From positions 53,907 to 117,906 of the forward strand of contig JAFIFE010000021.1 of the NCBI GenBank assembly GCA_020832185.1: a stretch of 64,000 bases of DNA. Reading direction: 5' to 3'. This stretch comes from Alkalibacterium sp. Lineage in GTDB: Bacteria > Bacillota > Bacilli > Lactobacillales > Carnobacteriaceae_A. Positions 36,371 to 45,584 of this stretch are shown piece by piece. The notes under the pieces are model-generated. The model ran no database searches. It was not told the origin of the DNA and worked only from the letters and a program-made list of their open reading frames with translations. A program made the translations under genes and the position numbers. Each line of letters begins with the position of its first letter. The first letter of the stretch is position 1.

Positions 36371-36551
36371 CCTGCTTTCCTGTAGTCCGTTTTAGTAAAA
36401 TAAATATTGCGTTCAAAATCACATTAAAGTATTATTATGTCATATTATAACCCTAATTAATACGAAGCACACATATTTTTATAAGTGTTATTAGGCCGTG
36501 ATGTATCTGTAAAAAGTATTAAGCTCTTATTATGATAACGGGAGAAAAGAT

Positions 36552-37179
36552 ATGAGAAAATCAGTCTATTTGTTAGTCGGCCTCTTCCCTCTTTTACTTA
36601 CTGGATGCAATAATGAATCTAAAGATAATGAAGGTGAAGAGTTAAGCGCGAGAGTAATTGAATTAGAAAGAACAGTCGATTCGCAACAGCAGATAATCAA
36701 TGAGCTAACACAATTGGTTGCAGAAGAAAGAGAAAATACTAAAAATCAATCCGAAGAGTTTTCTTACTTAGATCAACTGTCTGAAACAGAACAGCTATCG
36801 TATAAAAACTATTTGGATGAAAAAAAATCCAGACTATTTAACTCATTTCTCACCTGAAGGGATAGTCCTATTATATTTACATTCAATCTCATTAAGTGAC
36901 TGGGAAACAATTTACTCTCTCACCTATGACGACGGGACATTACCTGATCTTGCCGAATTCAATGAACTGTATTATGATTCCCCATTTATCACCGCTGAAA
37001 ATGACTCCACTTTGATTTATCGCTATTTTACTCAATTAGAAACGAGACCAGAAAACCAAACAGATGAAGAAGTTCTTGTCGAACTCAGTGTTTCAATGGG
37101 AATCAATCATTACACCGTGGTATATGGTCTGAAAAAGGAAAGTAGTATGTGGAAAATGGATATTTTAGATATAATGTAG
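36552..37179 (+). pseudogene. Frameshifted lipoprotein gene
   Basis: The first frame (36552-36857) encodes a signal peptide with lipobox LLTGC (cysteine 19), then a coiled-coil-like segment (ELSARVIELERTVDSQQQI). It runs out of frame after YLDEKK. A second ORF in the +1 frame (36817-37179) continues directly with NPDYLTHFSPEG and supplies the missing C-terminal domain. The switch falls on a run of eight A (36820-36827); one A fewer would restore a protein of about 208 residues. It may be a real mutation, a phase-variable or slippage site, or a sequencing error in the homopolymer. GGGAGAAAAGAT precedes the ATG. Function unknown. Confidence 0.8.
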
Positions 37180-37223
37180 CAGGCTGTCAAATGTATTTTA
37201 GACTAATGAACTAATGAGTATTT

Positions 37224-37262
37224 AAAAGAACTGTTCTTCCTAATCGAAGGACAGTTCTTTTT
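37224..37262. terminator. Terminator after the lipoprotein gene
   Basis: AAAGAACTGT-CTTC pairs with GAAG-ACAGTTCTTT plus T5. It serves the converging GNAT gene as well. Confidence 0.92.
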
Positions 37263-37286
37263 GTAGAGCGGATTAAACATATTCAA

Positions 37287-38114
37287 CTATAACTGAAACT
37301 CTATTCCTTTATAACTGAAAGAGTGACTCAAGCCGATTTTTTCAGCCACTTTTTGAGATACGGTATTGGACTCCATACAATCCCAGTATGGCAAAAGATT
37401 CTCATACAGACATCTCTGGACGAAGGCATAGGCGGCGAATTGTGCCAGCTGCTTGTTCTGGTGGCTGCTGAGGGTTTCGATATCGATACAATGCGTATTT
37501 TTATAGACGAAGCTTGAGAAGCACAGACTGACGACTTTGTTGTCTCCAACGATACAGTATCCTAGACCATTTTCAAAAAAATCTGAAGGTGATGACCAGA
37601 ATGTATCTATTTTTGATTGAAGGTAAGAGATGTTATGAATAGCGTAATCATTATTAAAATATAAATCTGGGGTAATGTCTTTGAGTTGATAGGTTTTGGG
37701 AATCAGTTGTGGTCGCGCTGGCAGGTCGTGTTTATCCTTTAAGCTGTAAACAATCTGTTTCCAGCTGCTTGTTTTTCGATGCTTGAACAAGTCATCCAGT
37801 GTTCTATCCCAGCCTGAGTGATTGCCCATACCTTCAAACCAGTTCAAATCGACTTTTTGTGCATCAGCTTTAATGACTGTATCAATGAAGTCATTAATGT
37901 AGTCATTGAATTCACCATTATCCTCATCTCCGATAAAAAAGAATCCGTCATTATTACCAAGCCAGACAAGCCCGGTTTTAGGATTACTTAAATCATCGAC
38001 AAACACACGTCCCTGATTCGGCCCGCTGATTATAGCTTTTACTTCGACTTGTCCTTCTGGATTCAAAAGTCGTTTACATTTAAAAAAGTCAGGTTCACTT
38101 AATTCATAAATCAT
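37287..38114 (-). CDS. GNAT-family acetyltransferase
   Basis: 275 residues of the GNAT_acetyltran (PF12746-like) group. An N-terminal domain with GRVFVDDLSNPKTGLVWLGNNDGFFFIGD is followed by a C-terminal GNAT fold with IDIETLSSHQNKQLAQFAAYAFVQRCLYENLLPYWDCMESNTVSQKVAEKIGL. The acetyl-CoA pyrophosphate loop (Q/R-x-x-G-x-G/A) is degenerate. Substrate unknown. Monocistronic. Confidence 0.85.
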   Translation of the reverse strand: MIYELSEPDFFKCKRLLNPEGQVEVKAIISGPNQGRVFVDDLSNPKTGLVWLGNNDGFFFIGDEDNGEFNDYINDFIDTVIKADAQKVDLNWFEGMGNHSGWDRTLDDLFKHRKTSSWKQIVYSLKDKHDLPARPQLIPKTYQLKDITPDLYFNNDYAIHNISYLQSKIDTFWSSPSDFFENGLGYCIVGDNKVVSLCFSSFVYKNTHCIDIETLSSHQNKQLAQFAAYAFVQRCLYENLLPYWDCMESNTVSQKVAEKIGLSHSFSYKGIEFQL

Positions 38115-38224
38115 ATGATCACCTCTTTATCTATTTGTCTTATGGGTGGTTAGTTACATACAGTATACAGTTTAATGCAGTGCATGCACTAGTATATCCC
38201 TCCATTTATGAGTAAAAAAGGCAC

Positions 38225-38263
38225 AAAAAAAGTCACCATTCTAATGAAAGAATGATGACTTTT
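38225..38263 (-). terminator. Terminator of the rpsP-rplS operon
   Basis: AAAAGTCATCATTCT pairs with AGAATGGTGACTTTT (one G-U) followed by T tract, 14 bases after the rplS stop. Confidence 0.93.
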
Positions 38264-38276
38264 GAAAACTATGATA

Positions 38277-38633
38277 TTAGTTAGTTTTACGAACGCGTTC
38301 TTGAATACGAGCAGCTTTTCCTCGTAGGTTACGTAGGTAGTACAATTTAGCACGACGTACACGACCTTGACGAGTCACTTCAAGTTTTGCAACACGTGGT
38401 GAATGAACTGGGAAAGTACGTTCAACGCCAACTCCGCCTGAAATCTTACGAACTGTATACATTTCGCTGATTCCTTGTCCGCGACGTTTGATTACTACGC
38501 CTTCGAATAGCTGAATACGTTCACGTTCTCCCTCTACGATACGAGCATGTACTCGAACAGTATCTCCTGGACGGAAGTCCGGTAAGTCTGTACGTAGTTG
38601 TTCTTGTGTGATTGCTTCAATCAATGGATTCAT
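38277..38633 (-). CDS. rplS: 50S ribosomal protein L19
   Basis: 118 residues at the 30S-50S interface. It begins [20 protein letters not shown], and carries [15 protein letters not shown], the [17 protein letters not shown] block and [14 protein letters not shown]. The start at 38633 has GAGAGGAGAAGG before it; a longer reading to 38714 only runs through the leader. Last gene of the rpsP-khpA-rimM-trmD-rplS set. Confidence 0.98.
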   Translation of the reverse strand: MNPLIEAITQEQLRTDLPDFRPGDTVRVHARIVEGERERIQLFEGVVIKRRGQGISEMYTVRKISGGVGVERTFPVHSPRVAKLEVTRQGRVRRAKLYYLRNLRGKAARIQERVRKTN

Positions 38634-38639
38634 TTTATC

Positions 38640-38730
38640 CTTCTCCTCTCGCGCAACACTCATAGGAGCTAGTCCCAGCGGAAAATTGCGTAATAAGAGT
38701 GGTTGCCCACTCAATTACTAACTTTACCAT
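38640..38730 (-). promoter_or_regulatory. Possible L19 leader (autoregulatory mRNA structure)
   Basis: The 141-base gap before rplS can fold. It holds GAGTGGGCAACCACTC as one hairpin and a second pairing of ACGCAA with TTGCGC around CCGCTGGGAC. Firmicutes are known to carry an L19 leader here. The match is by position and shape only. Confidence 0.5.
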
Positions 38731-38774
38731 ATTAGGTTTTATGTGTAAAGGTCTTTTGCTTGATTTGTCTAATT

Positions 38775-39524
38775 TTACAACGTATTTTCAGGTGCCTCAG
38801 CGGTCCATTCATCGATCCACTGGCGCTCCTGCTTAGTCAATTCGCGTTTAGCCAGCATATCCGGTCGTCTCTGAAATGTGCGCTTCAGTGATTCTTTGTG
38901 GCGCCACTCGTCTATCTTGCCGTGGTTTCCGCTCATCAATACGTCCGGGACAGCCATGCCTTTGTAATCAGCTGGTCGTGTGTAGTGCGGGTGTTCCAGT
39001 AAGCCGCTTGAATGCGAATCTGTCTGAGCAGATGCTGCGTTCCCAAGGACATTTGGCAGCAGGCGCACGGAGGCATCAATCATCACCATAGCCGCCAGTT
39101 CCCCACCAGTTAACACGTAGTCCCCTAAAGAGACTTCATCAGTTACCAGCGAACGAATACGTTCATCATAGCCTTCATAATGACCGCATAAAAAGACGAG
39201 GTGCTCTACTTCTGAAAAGTCTTCAGCCATGGCCTGATCAAACGGTTTTCCTGCAGGATCCATCAGGATAACGCGTTTTTTCGTTTCTGGTTCTCTTTCT
39301 TCAATCGATGCCATTGCTTCAAACAACGGTTCAGGTTTTAAAAGCATACCTGCTCCCCCACCATACGGTGTATCGTCTACGACTTGATGTTTGCCTTTAC
39401 CGAATTGTCTGAAGTTTACGCGGTTGACCTCAACCAGTCCCTTGTCGATTGCACGGCTCACAATTGAATGACCCAGCGGCCCGTCAAACATTTCTGGAAA
39501 GAGTGTCACAACATCTATCTTCAT
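38775..39524 (-). CDS. trmD: tRNA (guanine-37-N1)-methyltransferase
   Basis: 249 residues, SPOUT methyltransferase that forms m1G37 and prevents frameshifting. It shows [14 protein letters not shown] at the start, the trefoil-knot SAM-binding [11 protein letters not shown] and [15 protein letters not shown], and the catalytic aspartate segment. Its start overlaps the rimM stop by 4 bases. Confidence 0.98.
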   Translation of the reverse strand: MKIDVVTLFPEMFDGPLGHSIVSRAIDKGLVEVNRVNFRQFGKGKHQVVDDTPYGGGAGMLLKPEPLFEAMASIEEREPETKKRVILMDPAGKPFDQAMAEDFSEVEHLVFLCGHYEGYDERIRSLVTDEVSLGDYVLTGGELAAMVMIDASVRLLPNVLGNAASAQTDSHSSGLLEHPHYTRPADYKGMAVPDVLMSGNHGKIDEWRHKESLKRTFQRRPDMLAKRELTKQERQWIDEWTAEAPENTL

Positions 39525-40036
39525 TCGTCCAACCCTTCCATGATATGGACAGACACGACGCCGTTTTCAATATCCACCTTTAAAATAACCGATTCGATAT
39601 AAGGAAGCAGCAGGTCTTTTTTCCCTTGTCTTTGAACGACCCAGACATCATTGGCTCCTGGAGACAAGACCTCTTTGATTTTACCAATGTCTTCATTAGT
39701 ATCCGCATCGATGACTTTGCAGCCAATCACTTCATGGATATAAAATTCATCTTCCGGCAAATCAAGCAAATAGTCTTCACTGATACGCAATGTGCCACCT
39801 ACAAATTTTTCAACCTGATTGATGTTAAAATAGTCTTCAAACGTCAGTAAATCAAATGTTTTGTGCTGACGATGGCTGCGCACTTTCAATTCTACTTTCT
39901 CGTTGTCTTTTCCAAACCAGGTTAAAGGGGCTCCGGCGTAATACCGTTCATCAGGGTTGGTTGTAATAGACAAAACCCGTACTTCTCCTTTTAACCCGTG
40001 TGTATTTACAATTTTTCCTACATCATAATACTCCAT
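39521..40036 (-). CDS. rimM: Ribosome maturation factor RimM
   Basis: 171 residues. The N-terminal RimM domain ([18 protein letters not shown]) is followed by a PRC barrel ([32 protein letters not shown]). It helps assemble the 30S head with S19. Overlaps trmD by 4 bases, so the two are translationally coupled. Confidence 0.97.
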   Translation of the reverse strand: MEYYDVGKIVNTHGLKGEVRVLSITTNPDERYYAGAPLTWFGKDNEKVELKVRSHRQHKTFDLLTFEDYFNINQVEKFVGGTLRISEDYLLDLPEDEFYIHEVIGCKVIDADTNEDIGKIKEVLSPGANDVWVVQRQGKKDLLLPYIESVILKVDIENGVVSVHIMEGLDE

Positions 40037-40152
40037 CTTCTGCTCCTCTCAGGATAAAGGTTCATAAAAAAAGGGATGAACTCTAAGAGCCACCCCAATT
40101 CAATCTTTAACTGCTATATGTGATCGTCAAGGGTACGCATAAGCGCAATGAC

Positions 40153-40398
40153 TTAATCAACTATTGTTAGACGTACACGTTTAGGTCCGTCGAATTGTAT
40201 GCTGTACACAATTGCTCGAATTGCTTTTGCGATACGTCCTCTTTTACCAATAACGCGTCCGACATCATCTGAATGAACAGCAAGCAGGTACTCGTGAAAC
40301 TCATCCGTTTCTTTCAAGTCAAGCTTGACCTCATCTGGATGACTGACTAAAGGTTCAACTATAGTTTTAATCAACTCTCGCATTTCTTTATCAGTCAT
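40153..40398 (-). CDS. khpA: KH-domain RNA-binding protein
   Basis: 81 residues, type II KH domain with the GxxG loop in GRVIGKRGRIAKAIRAI. KhpA (YlqC) acts with KhpB on small RNAs and cell size in related bacteria. The start at 40398 has AAAAAGGATGGTACT; the upstream extension to 40488 runs through the rpsP-khpA spacer and is not protein-like. Confidence 0.94.
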   Translation of the reverse strand: MTDKEMRELIKTIVEPLVSHPDEVKLDLKETDEFHEYLLAVHSDDVGRVIGKRGRIAKAIRAIVYSIQFDGPKRVRLTIVD

Positions 40399-40509
40399 AG
40401 TACCATCCTTTTTAAATAGCCTCAGTATATAGAAGGAAGAAAAGAAAGACTGCCAATGAGTTACAGACACCATTCTTTTCTTCTTCAACGATTAATTTAA
40501 TTAGAACAA

Positions 40510-40782
40510 TTATTTAGCGTATTTCTGATCGTGGAATTTTTTAATGATTCCTTCTTTAGAAAGTAAGTTTTTAACTGTGTCAGAAGGTTTTGCGCCTTCT
40601 TTCAACCATTTCATTACTAACTCTTCGTCGATCTTCACTTCAGCTGGTTTTGAAACTGGGTTATAAGTACCCACTTGTTCAATAATGCGTCCATCACGTG
40701 GAGCACGTGAATCAGCAACAACTAAACGGTAAAAAGGATTTCTTTTAGACCCCATACGTTTCATACGAATTTTTACTGCCAT
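40510..40782 (-). CDS. rpsP: 30S ribosomal protein S16
   Basis: 90 residues: the start [21 protein letters not shown] is the S16 signature, and [18 protein letters not shown] follows. Preceded by AGGAGGTGCAAGTTAA. First gene of the operon; in many Firmicutes it directly follows ffh, but here about 1 kb of other sequence intervenes. Confidence 0.98.
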   Translation of the reverse strand: MAVKIRMKRMGSKRNPFYRLVVADSRAPRDGRIIEQVGTYNPVSKPAEVKIDEELVMKWLKEGAKPSDTVKNLLSKEGIIKKFHDQKYAK

Positions 40783-40978
40783 TTAACTTGCACCTCCTGT
40801 TAATTTATAAGGATATCTTTATGTTTAAAGAACCTTTAATCTGAGTTTTATGCTTAATCAAACTCACAAAATGTATCTTACCATGCAACAAAAAGAATGT
40901 AAAGTGTTTTTTCTTTACAGACACAAAATTCCGTTAATTTCTTCATGGGAGCTTTCGTGTTATATTATAAGGAAATAG

Positions 40979-41350
40979 ATGGGATGTGTTTATATGACGA
41001 TAGAAGATCAGGATTTTATGATGAGACAATTTAAAATGATGGCCAAAGGCATCGGTGTCTTTCTAGATATTTCTTCCCTAAAAGAATTATTCAGACTGGA
41101 ATTCTCATTTGATGACGAACTGACTGATCCTGAAATAGAAGGAATCATTTTCCTGGTACGAACAGAAGAACTGATCGATAAAAACATCTTGTCTAAAAAA
41201 GAACTGGAAGACGCGCTGGGCGTCTCTTCCGATAGGGTCAATAAGCTTTTGAATAATGAAGTGAAACCTAACGGAGAAGAACGGGAAAAACTGGAACAAC
41301 TTATCGACGAAAAACAGTACTGGATGAATCAGGACGACACGGATAACTAG
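40979..41350 (+). CDS. Hypothetical protein with possible HTH
   Basis: 123 residues (118 if the ATG at 40994 is used), acidic, soluble. The C-terminal part KKELEDALGVSSDRVNKLLNNE looks like a helix-turn-helix, so DNA binding is possible. I do not recognise the family. AAGGA is five bases before the first ATG. It lies on the opposite strand between rpsP and ffh, breaking a block that is usually contiguous. Confidence 0.7.
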   Translation: MGCVYMTIEDQDFMMRQFKMMAKGIGVFLDISSLKELFRLEFSFDDELTDPEIEGIIFLVRTEELIDKNILSKKELEDALGVSSDRVNKLLNNEVKPNGEEREKLEQLIDEKQYWMNQDDTDN

Positions 41351-41472
41351 TCTGCAGGCAGCTTCCTGGATCTGAAATCAGCTCGGCATGGTTTTGGCGT
41401 CAACTCAACAGGATGAATTTGCTGGGCTGCGTGTTAAACGACTGTTACCTTCAAGTCAGATTGCTTATCCAG

Positions 41473-41700
41473 TTGAGTTGATGCTTACCCACCGCACTAA
41501 CGGGAACTGATAAGCGGAAACTTTTTGAGTCAAAGGTAGTGAACCCGACTAGAATCGACTCAGCTAACCAGTTGATTTGAGTTAAAGCTAATCAGTCTGA
41601 CTAACTCCAGCTCAGCTGATGACAAATTTTGAGTTCCAGCATAAAGTGATTTAGCATTATACTCAAAAGCAGTCGGAATGTGAGTTGAAGCATAAACATA
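41473..41700 (+). repeat. Degenerate 52-bp tandem repeat
   Basis: TTGAGT occurs at 41473, 41525, 41577 and 41629, exactly 52 bases apart each time. A fifth GTGAGT at 41690 breaks the spacing at 61. Whole units are about 60% identical where compared (units 2 and 3: 32 of 53; units 1 and 3: 30 of 52), with cores GACTAACTC and CTCAGCT. It fills most of the 427-base gap at 41351-41777. There is no good ORF through it, so it is not a coding repeat. Confidence 0.7.
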
Positions 41701-41701
41701 A

Positions 41702-41766
41702 AAAAACACATTTCTTCAACTGATATCGAAGGATTCCTTCAAGGTCAGTTCAGAAATGTGTTTTTA
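41702..41766. terminator. Compound terminator of ffh
   Basis: AAAAACACATTTCT pairs with AGAAATGTGTTTTT. Inside, AACTGA pairs with TCAGTT and GAAG with CTTC, giving one long three-step hairpin. It lies 12 bases after the ffh stop. Confidence 0.9.
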
Positions 41767-41777
41767 GTTTACCCTAT

Positions 41778-43223
41778 TTACTTCTTTTTGCGTTTAACGA
41801 TTTTTTTCTTTTTCTTCTTGTTGCTTTTTTTGGACATGCTGTTCATAGCCATTTTACCTAGTTTGCCTTTGACTCCGCCGCCCAGCAATTTATCCATACC
41901 GGGCATTCCACCCATATTGCCATTGGACATTTTGCTCATCATCTCTTTGGACTGCTTGAACTGCTTGATCATGCGGTTAACTTCAGCAATGTCACGTGCA
42001 GACCCTTTAGCAATACGGCGTCTGCGTTTTTGAGACAACAGATCCGGATCTTCACGCTCTTGAGGAGTCATGGACAAGACGATTGCTTTCATATGTGCAA
42101 TGTCTTTGGGATCCATCTGGAAGTCGGCCATACCTGGAACGTTACTCATACCTGGGATCATCTTAAGGATATCTTCCATAGGCCCCATATTGGTCATCTG
42201 GTCCATCTGTTCGATAAAGTCATTGAAGTCATAGCGGTTTTCACGCATCTTCTCGGCCATTTCATTGGCACGGTCTTCATCGACTTCCTGCTGAGCACGT
42301 TCGATCAGTGTCAGGATATCACCCATTCCAAGGATTCGGTTGGCCATACGGTCTGGATAGAAAGGTTCTAGCGCTTCAAGTTTTTCACCCGTACCAGTGA
42401 ATTTGATTGGCTTATTCGTTACGGAACGGATAGAAAGCGCCGCACCCCCACGTGTGTCTCCATCGAGTTTAGTTAAGATGACACTCGTAATGTTCAATCG
42501 TTCATTAAAGGAGTCTGCAACGTTAACAGCATCCTGTCCTGTCATTGCGTCTACAACGAGGAAAATTTCATGTGGATTAACGGAATTTTTAACATTTTCC
42601 AGTTCATCCATCAAGGTTTCGTCGATGTGGAGTCGACCGGCCGTATCAATAATGACCACGTCACGGTTCTCGTCTTTTGCCATCTGAACCCCTTTTTCAG
42701 CGATTTCAACGGGGCTGACTTGATCGCCCATGCTGAAGACAGGAATGTCCAGATCGCGCCCAAGTGTTTCAAGCTGATCGATTGCCGCTGGACGATAAAT
42801 ATCGGCAGCAACCATCATCGGCTTTTTGTTTTCGTGTTTACGAAGATAATTTGCCAGTTTTCCGGCAGTGGTTGTTTTACCAGCACCCTGCAGACCAGTC
42901 ATCATGTAGACGGTTGGTCCTTGACCAGGTTCAGCGAAGATGATTTTTTCCTGTTCGCCACCCATCAGTTCAGTCAGTTCGTCATTAACGATCTTAACAA
43001 CTTGCTGTCCACCGTTCAGGCTTCCTAAAACTTCTTCACCTAACGATTTTTCACGAACTGTTTTTACAAACTCTCTTACTACTTTATAGTTAACGTCGGC
43101 TTCCAGTAAGGCTAACCTTACCTCGCGCATTACGTCTTTGACATCTGCCTCTGTGACTTTCCCTTTTTTACGTAGCCCGGAAAAAGCATCCTGCAGACGT
43201 CCTGTTAATCCTTCAAACGCCAT
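41778..43223 (-). CDS. ffh: Signal recognition particle protein Ffh
   Basis: 481 residues. N domain (MAFEGLTGRLQDAF), GTPase G domain with GLQGAGKTTTAGKLA, DTAGRLHID, TKLDGDTRGGAALS, and a methionine-rich M domain (about 300-481) ending in a lysine-rich tail. It targets nascent membrane proteins with FtsY. The start at 43223 follows AGAGAGGAATG; upstream residues in the frame run into ylxM. Seven bases after ylxM. Confidence 0.98.
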   Translation of the reverse strand: MAFEGLTGRLQDAFSGLRKKGKVTEADVKDVMREVRLALLEADVNYKVVREFVKTVREKSLGEEVLGSLNGGQQVVKIVNDELTELMGGEQEKIIFAEPGQGPTVYMMTGLQGAGKTTTAGKLANYLRKHENKKPMMVAADIYRPAAIDQLETLGRDLDIPVFSMGDQVSPVEIAEKGVQMAKDENRDVVIIDTAGRLHIDETLMDELENVKNSVNPHEIFLVVDAMTGQDAVNVADSFNERLNITSVILTKLDGDTRGGAALSIRSVTNKPIKFTGTGEKLEALEPFYPDRMANRILGMGDILTLIERAQQEVDEDRANEMAEKMRENRYDFNDFIEQMDQMTNMGPMEDILKMIPGMSNVPGMADFQMDPKDIAHMKAIVLSMTPQEREDPDLLSQKRRRRIAKGSARDIAEVNRMIKQFKQSKEMMSKMSNGNMGGMPGMDKLLGGGVKGKLGKMAMNSMSKKSNKKKKKKIVKRKKK

Positions 43224-43230
43224 ACGTGTT

Positions 43231-43578
43231 TCATTCCTCTCTGATTGAATCCAGACTGATCGCATCTATTAATTCCAGTAGCGATGTATCTGAAGCATGA
43301 TTTTCTTTTGCATACTGTCTCAATGTTTCAACCGCATCTTTTTTCTTGTCAAACTCTTCTACTAAATGCAGTTTGCTTTCATAATCGTTTAAAATAACTT
43401 CGGAGCGTTTAATGTTGTCATAGACAGCCTGACGACTCACTGAGAAAGCATCTGCAATCTCACCGAGCGAATAATCATCCCCGTAGTATAACTTCATGTA
43501 CTCCTGCTGTTTGTCTGTTAACAGAGGATGATAAAAGGAGAACAGACTATTCATTCTTAAGGTTTTATCAAGTTCCAT
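43231..43578 (-). CDS. ylxM: YlxM/p13 putative DNA-binding protein
   Basis: 115 residues, sigma-like helix-turn-helix: [41 protein letters not shown] is the family signature. It is normally cotranscribed with ffh and takes part in SRP assembly in streptococci. Here it sits between ftsY and ffh. Confidence 0.94.
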   Translation of the reverse strand: MELDKTLRMNSLFSFYHPLLTDKQQEYMKLYYGDDYSLGEIADAFSVSRQAVYDNIKRSEVILNDYESKLHLVEEFDKKKDAVETLRQYAKENHASDTSLLELIDAISLDSIREE

Positions 43579-43624
43579 TCACTTTATCCCCTTTCTATAA
43601 TCAGATCATTCTCTGGTGCATTCA

Positions 43625-44716
43625 CTAGACTGTTTGCTGGATCAGTTCTTTGAACAATCCATAAGCAAATTTCTCAGTATCGAATGGGTGAAGGTCGTTC
43701 ATTGTTTCACCAAGCCCGACAAATTTCACTGGAATACCTAACTCTTTTCCAATCGCCAGAACGATCCCACCTTTTGCAGTCCCGTCCATCTTAGTTAAGA
43801 CGATTCCGGTCACATTAGTGGTTTCTTTGAAAATTTTAGCCTGATTCAGTGCGTTCTGACCTGTTGTCGCATCGAGCACAAGCAGTGTTTCGTGCGGCGC
43901 GTCCGGAATTTCTCTTGAAATGACACGTTTCATCTTCTCAAGCTCATTCATCAGGTTCTTCTTGTTCTGCAGACGTCCAGCTGTATCGATCAGTAACAGA
44001 TCAGCGCCAGACTCTTTAGCTGTTTTAATACTGTCATACACAACAGCTGCAGGATCTCCACCTTGTTTAGTGGAAATAACTTCAGCCCCTACTCGGCTTC
44101 CCCAAATATTGAGCTGTTCAATTGCTCCGGCACGAAATGTATCTCCGGCAGCCAGGACAACTTTTTTCCCGTTGTCGATATACTGGTGAGCCATTTTGGC
44201 AATGGTAGTCGTCTTCCCTACACCGTTGACCCCAACGAATAAAACGACAGTCAAGCCATCTGGATTTTCGTTGAACACATGATGATCAGGATTTGTTTCG
44301 CCATACATATCGACCATTGTACGCACGATCACGCGCTCTGCATCTTTCATGCTCTTCATATTCTGAACTTTCGCTTCATAGCGCAATGTATCTGCAATCT
44401 GCATAGTGGCTTCAAACCCAACATCCGACTCAATCAGCAGATCTTCGAGTTCTTCAAAGAATTCCTCATCTTCATATCGGAAATTAGCTAAGAGCTCATT
44501 TAACCGACGTGTGAATGACACACGTGATTTCTTCAAGCCTTTTTCATATTGCTCTGTTTCCTTTTTTGTATCTTCAGGCTCTAAAGTGGTATCTTCCGTC
44601 ACTGGGGCTTCGACAACCTCTTTGACGACCTCTTCTTGTACCTCTTCTTGCACTTGTGGTTCCTGTTGTTTCTCGGCACCTGTAAAGGCGGACTTAATCT
44701 TGTCAAATAATCCCAT
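43625..44716 (-). CDS. ftsY: Signal recognition particle receptor FtsY
   Basis: 363 residues. Acidic A domain (about 15-60), N domain, and G domain with GVNGVGKTTTIAKMA, DTAGRLQNKKNLM and TKMDGTAKGG. It binds Ffh at the membrane. Located 42 bases after the HAD gene in the rnc-smc-HAD-ftsY-ylxM-ffh run. Confidence 0.98.
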   Translation of the reverse strand: MGLFDKIKSAFTGAEKQQEPQVQEEVQEEVVKEVVEAPVTEDTTLEPEDTKKETEQYEKGLKKSRVSFTRRLNELLANFRYEDEEFFEELEDLLIESDVGFEATMQIADTLRYEAKVQNMKSMKDAERVIVRTMVDMYGETNPDHHVFNENPDGLTVVLFVGVNGVGKTTTIAKMAHQYIDNGKKVVLAAGDTFRAGAIEQLNIWGSRVGAEVISTKQGGDPAAVVYDSIKTAKESGADLLLIDTAGRLQNKKNLMNELEKMKRVISREIPDAPHETLLVLDATTGQNALNQAKIFKETTNVTGIVLTKMDGTAKGGIVLAIGKELGIPVKFVGLGETMNDLHPFDTEKFAYGLFKELIQQTV

Positions 44717-44758
44717 AATGGATTCACTCTTTCTTTACTTTTTTGGACATAACTACCC

Positions 44759-45571
44759 TCAGTTTAACACATATTGTTCAATAGCATAACCAACACCGTG
44801 CTCATCGTTTGATTTCGTGATCACCTGGGCTGCGTCTTTTACGAGTTGAGTTGCATTCGCCATCGCCACACCCGTTCCAGCGGTCTGGACCATAGCTAAA
44901 TCATTTTCCTGATCGCCGATCGCCATCATTTCATCTAAGCCGATGCCTAGCAGGTCACTCAACTGAATGAGCCCTTTGCCTTTATCGACTGACTTTGGCA
45001 ACACTTCAAGCAGGTTGTCGCGTGACTTCATAATGGTATAACGTTCATGATAGGGTTCTGGAATGTCTTTGATTTTCTCGTCCAGTTCCTCCTGATGCCA
45101 GCACATGACGATCTTGTTGATTGGCAACTCCCCCGGCAGATTGGTCATATCGATCGGTACAAACGGGAGAGCTTTCATGTGTTTGGCGTACTGTGACGGT
45201 TTATCTTTTGGATGGGCCGGTTCATAGACCGTATCCAGATCAATAAAGTTACACGGCAGCTCCAGGTCCTGACTCAGCTTATAGACATCCACGACATCTT
45301 CTTTGGGTAAGGTGATCTGGCTGAGTGTTTCACCTGTGCGTGTCCACTGCACCAGCCCGCCATTATAGGTCAATCCAATGTCACCTTCTTCAGTCAGGTT
45401 GCACTCTTCAAGAATGGACAGCATGCCTTTCAGTGGACGACCGGTGACCAGGACGATTTTTACGCCCTGTTCTTTTGCCTTCTGTATGGCGCGTTTATTT
45501 TCTTCAGATACTTGATGGTCACTGTTAAGTAATGTGCCGTCAAGGTCGATTGCGACTAATTTGATTGACAT
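44759..45571 (-). CDS. Cof-type HAD hydrolase
   Basis: 270 residues. Motif I DLDGTLLNSDH, motif II VTGRPLKG, motif III lysine in KGKGLIQLSD-like DKGKG, and motif IV AIGDQENDLAM. A type IIB cap lies between II and III. Substrates of such proteins are phosphorylated sugars or cofactors; not assignable here. Start at 45571 is preceded by GGAGG, against 45607 in the raw frame. It stands between smc and ftsY, as in several Lactobacillales. Confidence 0.94.
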   Translation of the reverse strand: MSIKLVAIDLDGTLLNSDHQVSEENKRAIQKAKEQGVKIVLVTGRPLKGMLSILEECNLTEEGDIGLTYNGGLVQWTRTGETLSQITLPKEDVVDVYKLSQDLELPCNFIDLDTVYEPAHPKDKPSQYAKHMKALPFVPIDMTNLPGELPINKIVMCWHQEELDEKIKDIPEPYHERYTIMKSRDNLLEVLPKSVDKGKGLIQLSDLLGIGLDEMMAIGDQENDLAMVQTAGTGVAMANATQLVKDAAQVITKSNDEHGVGYAIEQYVLN

Positions 45572-45584
45572 AAGTTCCTCCAGT

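Noticed and set aside
36817..37179. Separate small gene starting at ATG 36817
   Set aside because: No ribosome site; the ATG lies inside the first ORF and the product continues its domain, so a frameshift is the better reading.
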